Part shown: piece after piece, positions 7,357 through 15,016 of the stretch
Position numbering within the stretch: the first letter of the stretch is position 1
Layout of the letters: each line of letters starts with the position of its first letter
From: SFLA01 sp045595785
GTDB taxonomy: Bacteria > Bacillota > Clostridia > Oscillospirales > CAG-382
Reading direction: 5' to 3'
NCBI GenBank assembly: GCA_045595785.1
Contig: JAZOBE010000031.1
Location: 1 to 44,197 of the forward strand
DNA: 44,197 bases
Program-made: the position numbers and the translations under genes
Notes under the pieces: generated by a model
The model's database searches: none
Told to the model about the DNA's origin: nothing
What the model saw: the letters and a program-made list of their open reading frames with translations, nothing else

Positions 7357-8306
7357 TTTTTCTTAATATCCTCCTCTGTTTCGCGCACGATAAATATGGG
7401 GCGCTTTTTGGTTTCCATATAGGTTCGGGAAAGGTATTTTCCCAGAATTCCGATACAAAACAGTTGAAGTCCGCCGATAAACAGTATAACACACAGCAGA
7501 GATGCCCAGCCGTTGGCTGAAGGAACGCCGCACAAAGCGCGTATAATAACTATCAATATACCCAAAGCCGCCATAAGACATAGAGCGATGCCGGAAAAAG
7601 AAGAAATATCAAGCGGTACGGTGGAGAAATTGTATATACACTCAAAGGAATATTTTAGCAGTTTCCAGAAGGACCACTTGGTCTGACCCGCAACGCGCTC
7701 CACGTTATCATAAGCAAGCCATTTGGTGCGGAATCCAACCCAGCAGAAAATACCCTTGGTAAAGCGATTGTACTCCGTCATAGACAAAATAGAATCCACC
7801 ATACGGCGGCACATAAGACGAAAATCTCTTGCACCCTCAACCAGCTCGGTATCACTGATCTTGCTCATTATCTTATAAAACACTCTTGCACAGAAGGAGC
7901 GTATGGGCGGCTCACCCTTTCTGGTCTTACGGCGGGTAGCCACGCTGTCAAACTCACCCTTACGCAAGGTCTCATACATCTGAGGCAAAAGCGAGGGCGG
8001 ATCCTGCAGGTCAGCATCCATAATAGCCACGTAATCGCCCTTGGCGGCTTTAAGTCCGGCATACATAGCCGCTTCCTTACCAAAGTTGCGGGAAAAGGAA
8101 ACGTAGCGTATGCGGCTGTCATTAGCGGCAAGGATACGAAGCTTATCTAAAGTGTCGTCCTTGGAGCCGTCGTCAACACAGATTATCTCAATATCCGCGT
8201 CCAACCCCTTGGCGACAGTAGCAATTTCTTTGTAAAAATACGGAAGTGCCTCGCTTTCGTTATAGCAAGGAACGACAACCGAAATAAGGTCTTTTTTATT
8301 GCTCAC
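7353..8306 (-). CDS. DPM1/GtrB-like membrane glycosyltransferase, family 2
   Basis: About 317 aa. The N-terminal ~220 residues are a GT-A domain with V-V-V-P-C-Y-N-E, D-D-G-S-K-D, M-D-A-D-L-Q-D-P (the metal- and nucleotide-binding DxD) and R-D-F-R-L-M. Two C-terminal transmembrane helices follow (around residues 230-290). This layout is that of polyprenyl-phosphate glucose/mannose synthases such as GtrB or CsbB, which load a sugar on undecaprenyl phosphate for surface glycosylation. Start choice is uncertain: GGAGG (8318-8322) lies 11 nt before a GTG at 8306 and only 2 nt before a TTG at 8315; GTG is preferred. It is the first gene of the minus-strand operon. Confidence 0.9.
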   Translation of the reverse strand: MSNKKDLISVVVPCYNESEALPYFYKEIATVAKGLDADIEIICVDDGSKDDTLDKLRILAANDSRIRYVSFSRNFGKEAAMYAGLKAAKGDYVAIMDADLQDPPSLLPQMYETLRKGEFDSVATRRKTRKGEPPIRSFCARVFYKIMSKISDTELVEGARDFRLMCRRMVDSILSMTEYNRFTKGIFCWVGFRTKWLAYDNVERVAGQTKWSFWKLLKYSFECIYNFSTVPLDISSFSGIALCLMAALGILIVIIRALCGVPSANGWASLLCVILFIGGLQLFCIGILGKYLSRTYMETKKRPIFIVRETEEDIKKK

Positions 8307-8330
8307 GGTAATCAAAACCTCCTCAGATAC

Positions 8331-8359
8331 ATAATAACACCGATGCGCTGTTTTGTCAA
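8331..8359 (-). promoter_or_regulatory. Promoter of the glycosyltransferase-galT operon
   Basis: Minus strand: -35 TTGACA (8354-8359), 17-bp spacer, -10 TATTAT (8331-8336). Genes down to 1892 follow in one direction with gaps of at most 90 bp, so it may drive all seven. Confidence 0.75.
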
Positions 8360-8450
8360 TTTTATTTTCCTATTTTTTGGGGTAACTATTGATTTTATTT
8401 TACCCGTATGCTAAACTGTTATTACCATATTATTAGTAAGAGGTAACAAA

Positions 8451-9281
8451 ATGCCCCGTTTCGAAGCGCTCAAAACAGAGAGCACAAATACACAGACGAT
8501 GGATATAGACAAGCTGGACTCCATAGGCATTGCAAGGATGATTAATGAGCAGGATAAAACTGTTGCGGATGCGGTGGAAAAGGCCATTCCCGATATTGCA
8601 AAGGGCATTGACCTGTATGCCAAGGTGCTGTCCGGCGGAGGAAGAGTTTTTTACGTCGGCGCAGGTACGTCCGGCAGACTTGGAGTACTGGACGCCAGCG
8701 AGTGTCCCCCTACCTACGGCGTGTCGGCAGAGACTGTGCAAGGTGTACTTGCAGGAGGAAGAGACGCTGCTTTTGATTCTATTGAGGATGCGGAGGACGA
8801 CCCTGAATCTATTGTAAAACAGCTTAAAGAAAAGAATTTCTGCGCAAAGGACCTTTGTATCGGACTTTCTGCCAGCGGCTCCGCACAGTGTGTGCAGGGC
8901 GCAATGAAATTTGCAAGATCGGTAGGCGCAGAGACGATGTGCGTAACCTGCAATTCTGACAGCGCGCTTATCCCTCTCTCTGACGTGGCGATAGTGGCAG
9001 TGGTAGGTGCAGAGGTTATAAACGGTTCTACCAGAATGAAGGCAGGCACCGCCCAGAAAATGATACTTAATATGCTGTCCACCGGCGGTATGGTTCGTAT
9101 CGGCAGAGTGAGAGGTAACTATATGGCGTATATGGTACCCTCTAATCAAAAGCTGGTTGACAGAGCTATCCGCATCATTTGCGATAAGACAGGATGCGAC
9201 AGAGATATGGCAGAAGAATTCCTTAAAAAGCACAATTACGCAATTGCTGACGCGATTGATGATATTGATTCTAACAAATAA
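8451..9281 (+). CDS. murQ: N-acetylmuramic acid 6-phosphate etherase
   Basis: A 276-aa cytoplasmic SIS-domain lyase that cleaves the D-lactyl ether of MurNAc-6-phosphate to give GlcNAc-6-phosphate, used in peptidoglycan recycling or MurNAc catabolism. The signature Y-V-G-A-G-T-S-G-R-L-G-V-L-D-A-S-E-C-P-P-T is at residues 68-88; the Glu of D-A-S-E (84) and Glu115 match the two catalytic glutamates known in E. coli MurQ. Also present are S-A-S-G-S and G-S-T-R-M-K-A-G-T-A-Q-K. It is somewhat shorter than the E. coli enzyme (298 aa), losing C-terminal length. AAGAGGT precedes the ATG. The exported GDPD protein begins 14 bp downstream, so the two may form an operon. Confidence 0.95.
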   Translation: MPRFEALKTESTNTQTMDIDKLDSIGIARMINEQDKTVADAVEKAIPDIAKGIDLYAKVLSGGGRVFYVGAGTSGRLGVLDASECPPTYGVSAETVQGVLAGGRDAAFDSIEDAEDDPESIVKQLKEKNFCAKDLCIGLSASGSAQCVQGAMKFARSVGAETMCVTCNSDSALIPLSDVAIVAVVGAEVINGSTRMKAGTAQKMILNMLSTGGMVRIGRVRGNYMAYMVPSNQKLVDRAIRIICDKTGCDRDMAEEFLKKHNYAIADAIDDIDSNK

Positions 9282-9295
9282 ACAGGAGGCTATTT

Positions 9296-12013
9296 ATGAA
9301 AAAGACCTTTTCCCTGCTTTTGGCGATACTTATGACAGTAGCGGCGCTTGCCGTGCTTCCCGTATCCCAAGCAACAGCCGCAGAAAATACGGTTATCAAG
9401 AACGTATCCCCTGCTATCCCCGGTAATACCGGCACAGAGATCGACCTTTCTGTGTATACTGTAGAATTGAGCGACGGAACCGTACTTGATTCTCCCCAAT
9501 GGACTTTGGACGGTGAGACCGTTACTAAAGTAAAGTTTGATGAAAAGGGTGTTTATTCCCTTACCGCTTCCAAAGATGGAAAGAACCGTACCGTTTACGC
9601 GGTTATAAAAGCTCCCTCCGAGACCGAATACGTGCTGTACGAAAACAATTTTGATTTGGCTGCAGATATCGAAGGTCTTAAGAAGATTGCCAACGGTAAC
9701 GTTTCCGTTGAGGACGGCAAGCTGGTTATGGACACCACCGGAAAAAGCAACACCATACTTCTTATGCCCGAATGGCTTTCCGATTTCGGTAACTATAACC
9801 TTGAAACCAGCGCAGCTATGATATCCTCTACCGACGCAAGCAGATGGTTCTCCCTTTGCTACCGTCATCAGGGCTCCTTGTATATGCACATGTGCGTAAG
9901 AAAGAATATGTCCAACCCCGGCGGCGAGAAGACTACCGGCGGTATTGAATGTGTAGGCAATGACGGCACCTGGCGTTATCTCCGTTCCGCGGGCTACGAC
10001 CAGGATATGGATTACGGCACCTTCTATAAGTTCAACGTATCCGCTTACGATAACACCATTCAGTATTCGGTTGACGATAAAGTTGTTATTCATATTGATG
10101 ACACGACGACTTACGGCTACAACCTTAAATCCAGCGGTAACGTAGGTCTGCAGGGCAACAGCTCTGTAATGCACTTTGACTATTTCAAGGTTACTCTCGC
10201 TACCGAAAAGGCTGTTGAGCCTGAGGTTAAGGATCCCCTTATTACCGTTGAGCACGGCGTTACCAATATTCTTAACGCTGTTACCAACGTTGCAAACGTA
10301 GCTGAAGCTGATCTTGAATCCCTTCTCTCCGGTGACTCTAAGCCTAACGGTGTAATAGTAAAGTACGAGGCTGTTACCGCTGAAAAGCTTGATGCACTTT
10401 ATGAAATTTGCAATGAAAAGGGCGTTGTTCCCGGTCTGTATGCTAATACCGCAGAGGATGCGGACGCAATTACCTCCTGGTGCAGTAAAAACGATTTCTG
10501 GGATATTACCGTAGTATCCGAGGATGCAGAGATAATCAAGGCAATTCGTGCCAAGAAGAACGTTCTCCGCACCGCACTTTATATGACCGAGACTGCTGAA
10601 AAGACCGCGCAAAAGATTCGTGAAGAGGTAAGATACGCAGGTGCAAGCATACTTATTCTTCCTGCAGAGGTCTGCAGCAAATCCTTCGTAGCGGCGCTTC
10701 AGGAATTGCACGTTACCGTGTGGCCCGTTGATTCCGAAATGAACACCATCGACGCGGCTTGGATGATAGCATCCGGTGCAAACGGTGTTGTTACTGACAA
10801 CCCCGCTTTGATCACTAAGGTTATGACCGAGGTATTCGCTCCCTACACCCTTACAAAGACTCCCTCTATTATCGGACACAGAGGCAACCCCTCTCAGGCA
10901 CCCGAAAACTCACTTGAAGGTTACGTTACCGCTGTTCAGAACGGTGCTACAGAGGTTGAGACAGATATTTATCTCACTTCCGACGGCGAGATAATCATAA
11001 TGCACGATAATACTCTTAACCGTACCACCAACTACACCGGCAACAAAGCGGTTACCCAGATGACTCTGGCAGAGATCCGCGAATACAGATTGCTTAATCT
11101 GGACGGCACCGTTTCCGATGCTCCCGTTCCCACTCTTAAAGAGATGTTTGAAGCACTTAAGGATTACGACGTTTACTACGTTGTTGAGCTTAAGAGCGGC
11201 GACGAAAATATGGTTGAACCGTTGTATCAGCTTATTAAGGAATACGGCGTTGCGGACAGAGTGAATATTATCTCCTTCTCCGGACCCGTGCTTCAGAAGA
11301 CCTATGACGTTGATCCTATCATATCCGCAGGTTATCTCAGCGGCTCGGTAGTATCCAACGCAGATCTTAAGGAACTCCGTCTCAGCACCTTTAACCTTAT
11401 AAAGAGCGCGCAGAGATTCAACGCCACCGTTAATATCAACTACGGTAACATCAGCAAGGATTTCTATCAGATGCTTAATGACCGCGGTATTACTCTGTGG
11501 CCTTGGACCTTTAACTCCGGCTCCTCTATGCTGTTCTACAACGCATTCCTTTGGGGCGTTGACGGCTTGACCACCGACGACGCACAGATTACCAAAAAGG
11601 TTGTAATGGACTTTGACGCAAGCCTGGCAGATGGTCTCAATTCCATTATGGTTGGCACCACGCTTAATATAAACGCTGAGACGACCACTTACGGAAGAGT
11701 TACCGAAAGCGCACTGGGCAAGGTAGACGTTACATGGCTTGAAAACGATATCGGTGCTACCATCGATACCGAGACCGGCGTATTCACCGCAGGCGAGACT
11801 GCCGGAAAAGCAACCTTTATGCTCAGCCACACCACCAAGCTTCCCAATGGTAAGGTTTACGTTATGTATTCACAGCCTATGACTGTTGAAGTTACTCCCG
11901 ATAACAGCATCGACGTTGTTAAGGTAGTATGCCTCTCTATCACCGCTGTTGCTCTTACCGCAAGCTTTGCAATTCTTGTTGTAAACGCAGTTAAAAAGAA
12001 GAAAGCCAAATAA
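9296..12013 (+). CDS. Large exported membrane-anchored glycerophosphodiester phosphodiesterase-family protein
   Basis: A 905-aa surface protein. Order: signal peptide (1-28); short Ig-like domain (about 35-105); a beta-rich region resembling a LamG/concanavalin-type domain (about 108-300); a TIM-barrel-like stretch (about 335-515) that resembles a GDPD domain without its catalytic residues; a complete GDPD domain (about 520-790) with I-I-G-H-R-G, E-T-D-I-Y, M-H-D and V-V-E-L-K, which supply the catalytic His pair and metal ligands; a beta domain; and a C-terminal transmembrane helix ending K-K-K-K-A-K. GDPD enzymes release glycerol-3-phosphate from glycerophosphodiesters; on the cell surface teichoic acid or deacylated lipid are likely substrates (inference). 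AGGAGG lies 8 nt before the ATG. Confidence 0.9.
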   Translation: MKKTFSLLLAILMTVAALAVLPVSQATAAENTVIKNVSPAIPGNTGTEIDLSVYTVELSDGTVLDSPQWTLDGETVTKVKFDEKGVYSLTASKDGKNRTVYAVIKAPSETEYVLYENNFDLAADIEGLKKIANGNVSVEDGKLVMDTTGKSNTILLMPEWLSDFGNYNLETSAAMISSTDASRWFSLCYRHQGSLYMHMCVRKNMSNPGGEKTTGGIECVGNDGTWRYLRSAGYDQDMDYGTFYKFNVSAYDNTIQYSVDDKVVIHIDDTTTYGYNLKSSGNVGLQGNSSVMHFDYFKVTLATEKAVEPEVKDPLITVEHGVTNILNAVTNVANVAEADLESLLSGDSKPNGVIVKYEAVTAEKLDALYEICNEKGVVPGLYANTAEDADAITSWCSKNDFWDITVVSEDAEIIKAIRAKKNVLRTALYMTETAEKTAQKIREEVRYAGASILILPAEVCSKSFVAALQELHVTVWPVDSEMNTIDAAWMIASGANGVVTDNPALITKVMTEVFAPYTLTKTPSIIGHRGNPSQAPENSLEGYVTAVQNGATEVETDIYLTSDGEIIIMHDNTLNRTTNYTGNKAVTQMTLAEIREYRLLNLDGTVSDAPVPTLKEMFEALKDYDVYYVVELKSGDENMVEPLYQLIKEYGVADRVNIISFSGPVLQKTYDVDPIISAGYLSGSVVSNADLKELRLSTFNLIKSAQRFNATVNINYGNISKDFYQMLNDRGITLWPWTFNSGSSMLFYNAFLWGVDGLTTDDAQITKKVVMDFDASLADGLNSIMVGTTLNINAETTTYGRVTESALGKVDVTWLENDIGATIDTETGVFTAGETAGKATFMLSHTTKLPNGKVYVMYSQPMTVEVTPDNSIDVVKVVCLSITAVALTASFAILVVNAVKKKKAK

Positions 12014-12107
12014 CCCCACAAAAGGTTTTTAGGGCACTGTGGGTGTTTCACGAAAAACCACCCCTACAGACAGCACATTTCAATTAAAAACGCTTTTGCG
12101 GGGACCC

Positions 12108-12137
12108 CATGTAGGGGCGGGCGTCCCCGACCGCCCG
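12108..12137. repeat. GC-rich palindromic intergenic repeat, copy 1
   Basis: This segment (GTAGGGGCGGG then CGTCCCCGACCGCCC) is, in inverse orientation, about 80 percent identical to segments at 14922-14950 and 27724-27752. Each copy is an imperfect palindrome with a GGGAC/GTCCC-like outer stem. Small elements of this kind recur between genes in Clostridia; function unknown. The rest of 12014-12300 holds the terminator and promoter listed separately. Confidence 0.6.
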
Positions 12138-12178
12138 AAAAAAAGACACCCCAAAAAACAGACACCCAAACAATAACT

Positions 12179-12212
12179 TAACGGCGAGGTAACCCCTCGC
12201 CGTTATATTTTT
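12179..12212 (+). terminator. Terminator downstream of the GDPD gene
   Basis: An 11-bp perfect stem TAACGGCGAGG (12179-12189) with CCTCGCCGTTA (12195-12205), then TATTTTTTG. It lies 166 bp after the GDPD stop codon and just before the promoter of the next gene. Confidence 0.8.
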
Positions 12213-12221
12213 GAAAAAACA

Positions 12222-12250
12222 TTGACATAAACACATATTTTCCGTATAAT
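12222..12250 (+). promoter_or_regulatory. Promoter of the leucine-rich-repeat lipoprotein gene
   Basis: Full consensus -35 TTGACA (12222-12227), 17-bp spacer, -10 TATAAT (12245-12250). The ribosome binding site AGGAG lies 7-8 nt before the ATG at 12301. Confidence 0.88.
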
Positions 12251-12300
12251 ATAAGCACAGACAAAACAGTACTGTAACAACAAAACACAGGAGAACGAAT

Positions 12301-14682
12301 ATGAAACGACATATCCTATTTACCGTTATATCTTCCCTTGCCGTTTGCTTGCTCTTACTCTGCTTTGTTGCTTGCCAAGGAGATAGTTCCGATACTTCAT
12401 TGAATATCGGCGGGAGCATCTCCGAAGCGGAGAGTAAAACGGAAGGCGGTTCCGATATTTCCGCAACCGTATCGGACGACGAAAGCTTGCAGGACGAAAC
12501 CTCAATGCCCGAGCAGTCTGCGCCGGAGCAATCCGAAACTGTGGAAAATTCACAGCCCGTTGAAGAAAGCGAAATAAGCGCACCCGAAAACTCCGCTCCC
12601 GAAACAAGCGTGCCCTCAGTGCCGGAAGTCAGCGAAAGCGAAACGAGCCGAAACGAAAACAGCAATGACGAACCGAACACAGGTGCATATTCAAAGGGCC
12701 TGATGTATGCTTTGAACGACGACGGCAAGAGCTATGCTGTTGTGCATATAGGAACCTGCTATGACGCAAACGTTGTCATTCCCGAAACTTATAACGGTCT
12801 GCCCGTAACCCGAATCGGTGACGCCGCTTTTCTTAACAGTCATATAAGAAGTATTGTTATACCCAAGACTGTTACAAGAATCGGCCACGTCGCATTCCGT
12901 GGATGCACAAGGCTGAAAAAGGTTACAATGCCTATACTTGACCAGCTTATCGGCGTATACGATTCCAGAAAAGAACACAGATATAATACCGGCGTATTTG
13001 ATAAATGCTCGGATATTGAGCTGATATTAACCATCGGTGAAGTTGATTTTATCTGCAGCAACTGCTTCCAATATGCCGACCAGATAATAAGCATTACTCT
13101 TCCCGAAGGAACGGACTATATCGAAAGAAATGCTTTTGCGGAGTGTACTAATCTTAAAAGCATAAATATTCCCGAAAGCGTTACGGAGATAGGCTCAGAT
13201 GCATTCTATAAATGCACTGCGCTTAAAGAAATAGATATTCCGGGCAAAGTAGAGACTATAGGCTTTCAGGCGTTCCGCGAATGTACCGCGCTTAAACGCA
13301 TAGGCTTTTCCGAAGGGCTGAAAAACATTCGCAACAAAGCATTTTACGGCTGCACAGCACTGACAGAGCTTGCGCTGCCAAGCACCTTGAGCACCGTGGG
13401 AAACAGCATTGTTTCCTACTGCACTTCTCTCGCAAAAATCACCGCAGGTAACGGAAAGTTTTACAGCGAGGGCAACTGCCTTATAAACAAAAACACCTCC
13501 GAGCTTGTTGCAGGCTGTAAAACCAGCGTAATTCCCGACGGCGTTGTGATTATAAAAGAAGGTGCCTTCCGCGGATGCGCAGGTCTTAAAAAGGTTGTTA
13601 TTCCCAACAGTGTTACAAAAATAGAGGTATCAGCATTCTCGTATTGCACCGGTTTGGAAGAGGTGATACTTCCCGATAATTTAACACACCTTGATAGATA
13701 TGTGTTTTTTAATTGCACTAATTTGGAAAAAGTAAAGCTTCCCGATAACTTAACACACATTGATGATGCTGTGTTTTTTGATTGCTCTTCGTTGAAATCT
13801 ATTAGTATTCCCAAAACGGTAACTAATATCGGAAACGACACGTTTAGGGGATGTTCCGGGCTTATGAGCTTGTATGTTGACCCCGAAAACCAAGTATATT
13901 CAAGTGAAGGAAACTGTCTTATAAACAAAAGTACAAAAACGCTGGTCAAAGGTACTAATCAAAGCGTGATTCCTGACGGAGTGGTTACCATTGATAATTT
14001 GGCATTCGCATCTCTTACTCTACTTGAAAAAGTGGTAATACCCGAATCCGTTACAACTATATATGACAGTGCTTTTAACGGTTGCTCCGGACTTAAAAGT
14101 ATTACCATTCCCGCAAGCACTACACACATTGATGAAACCGCATTTCATGAATGCCATAACGTTACCGAACTGATAATAGACGAAAATAACCCCAATTATT
14201 ACGCAAGCAACAACTGCTTGGTTTTGAAAGATCATTACGGTACGAACAATTACCTGTTGGCAGCCTTCGATACAAATATTGTCGGTGACGATATCGCCGG
14301 TATTGGAACCTCCGCATTCAGCTACAACAAAAAATTAAAGAAAATTTCTATTGCTGAAAGCGTTACTATTATACGAGACTACGCTTTTATAGGATGCACC
14401 GAATTGGAAGAAATAGTGTTGCCGTCCGGTCTTACTTGGATCGGTAGACTGGCTTTTTCCGATTGTGACAGCCTGAAATATGTTGTTATTCCAAAGAGCG
14501 TTACAACAATCGGAAGCGATGCTTTCTACAACTGCGATTCACTTACCGCAATCTATTGCGAAGCTTCCGAAAAACCGATCACTTGGTCGCAGAATTGCTT
14601 TGACGGCATTTCAACTACAGTTAAAATATATTACGCAGGTCAGTGGGAATACGTAAACGGCGTCCCCACACCCATAAATTAA
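12301..14682 (+). CDS. BspA-type leucine-rich-repeat surface lipoprotein
   Basis: A 793-aa exported protein. A signal peptide ends in the lipobox F-V-A-C (Cys25), so it should be lipid-anchored. Residues 26-130 form a Ser/Glu/Pro-rich low-complexity stalk without hydrophobic segments. From about 140 to 770 it is built of BspA-like (LRR_5 type) leucine-rich repeats of about 23 residues; recurring units look like A-F-x-x-C-x-x-L-K-x-I-x-I-P-x-S-V-T-x-I-G. Three inserted segments contain E-G-N-C-L-I-N-K or a variant (N-N-C-L-V-L-K), marking larger superrepeats. BspA repeats are known in binding and adhesion proteins of host-associated bacteria; the ligand here is unknown. Own consensus promoter and own terminator: monocistronic. 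Confidence 0.92.
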   Translation: MKRHILFTVISSLAVCLLLLCFVACQGDSSDTSLNIGGSISEAESKTEGGSDISATVSDDESLQDETSMPEQSAPEQSETVENSQPVEESEISAPENSAPETSVPSVPEVSESETSRNENSNDEPNTGAYSKGLMYALNDDGKSYAVVHIGTCYDANVVIPETYNGLPVTRIGDAAFLNSHIRSIVIPKTVTRIGHVAFRGCTRLKKVTMPILDQLIGVYDSRKEHRYNTGVFDKCSDIELILTIGEVDFICSNCFQYADQIISITLPEGTDYIERNAFAECTNLKSINIPESVTEIGSDAFYKCTALKEIDIPGKVETIGFQAFRECTALKRIGFSEGLKNIRNKAFYGCTALTELALPSTLSTVGNSIVSYCTSLAKITAGNGKFYSEGNCLINKNTSELVAGCKTSVIPDGVVIIKEGAFRGCAGLKKVVIPNSVTKIEVSAFSYCTGLEEVILPDNLTHLDRYVFFNCTNLEKVKLPDNLTHIDDAVFFDCSSLKSISIPKTVTNIGNDTFRGCSGLMSLYVDPENQVYSSEGNCLINKSTKTLVKGTNQSVIPDGVVTIDNLAFASLTLLEKVVIPESVTTIYDSAFNGCSGLKSITIPASTTHIDETAFHECHNVTELIIDENNPNYYASNNCLVLKDHYGTNNYLLAAFDTNIVGDDIAGIGTSAFSYNKKLKKISIAESVTIIRDYAFIGCTELEEIVLPSGLTWIGRLAFSDCDSLKYVVIPKSVTTIGSDAFYNCDSLTAIYCEASEKPITWSQNCFDGISTTVKIYYAGQWEYVNGVPTPIN

Positions 14683-14701
14683 TTCACCAAAAAAACAACA
14701 C

Positions 14702-14733
14702 AAAATCCCGTGGAAGCCCCACGGGATTTTTGT
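14702..14733 (+). terminator. Terminator of the leucine-rich-repeat gene
   Basis: Twelve-bp stem AAAATCCCGTGG (14702-14713) with CCACGGGATTTT (14719-14730), loop AAGCC, followed by T-rich sequence. It begins 20 bp after the stop codon. Confidence 0.85.
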
Positions 14734-14761
14734 TTGACAATGTCAGCACCCCCACCGAAGC

Positions 14762-14950
14762 AATGTCTTGAAGTGAGGAAATGTATAAACAGATATAGAA
14801 AAGGTCTTTCGCGAGCGTGGCGTAGTAATCTACGACTAGCGAAGCGAAAGCCTTTAGAAAAACGCAAATAAAACAAAACCCGTGGGTTTTATTCCACGGG
14901 TTTTTACCTCATTATTTTGAAACGGGACGTCGAGGACGCCGCCCCCTACG
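14762..14950. repeat. Compound structured intergenic repeat, copy A
   Basis: A ~190-bp element shared with 27562-27752. In order: GTCTTGAAGTGAG; a long hairpin with stem AAAGG-(T)-CTTTCGC (14800-14812) pairing with GCGAAAGCCTTT (14844-14855) and apex CGTAG-TAAT-CTACG (14821-14834); AACGCAAATAAAAC; a bidirectional terminator hairpin AAAACCCGTGG (14875-14885) / CCACGGGTTTT (14894-14904); and a GGGACGTCGAGGACGCC palindrome (14924-14940). It lies between the convergent leucine-rich-repeat gene and the exported-protein gene, filling most of the 334-bp gap. No coding frame of note. Confidence 0.75.
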
Positions 14951-15016
14951 ATTTTAGATACATTTTATTGTATCTTTTGCGTTTTTCGTTCTATACTGTT
15001 TAGACAGTTCCGCAAA

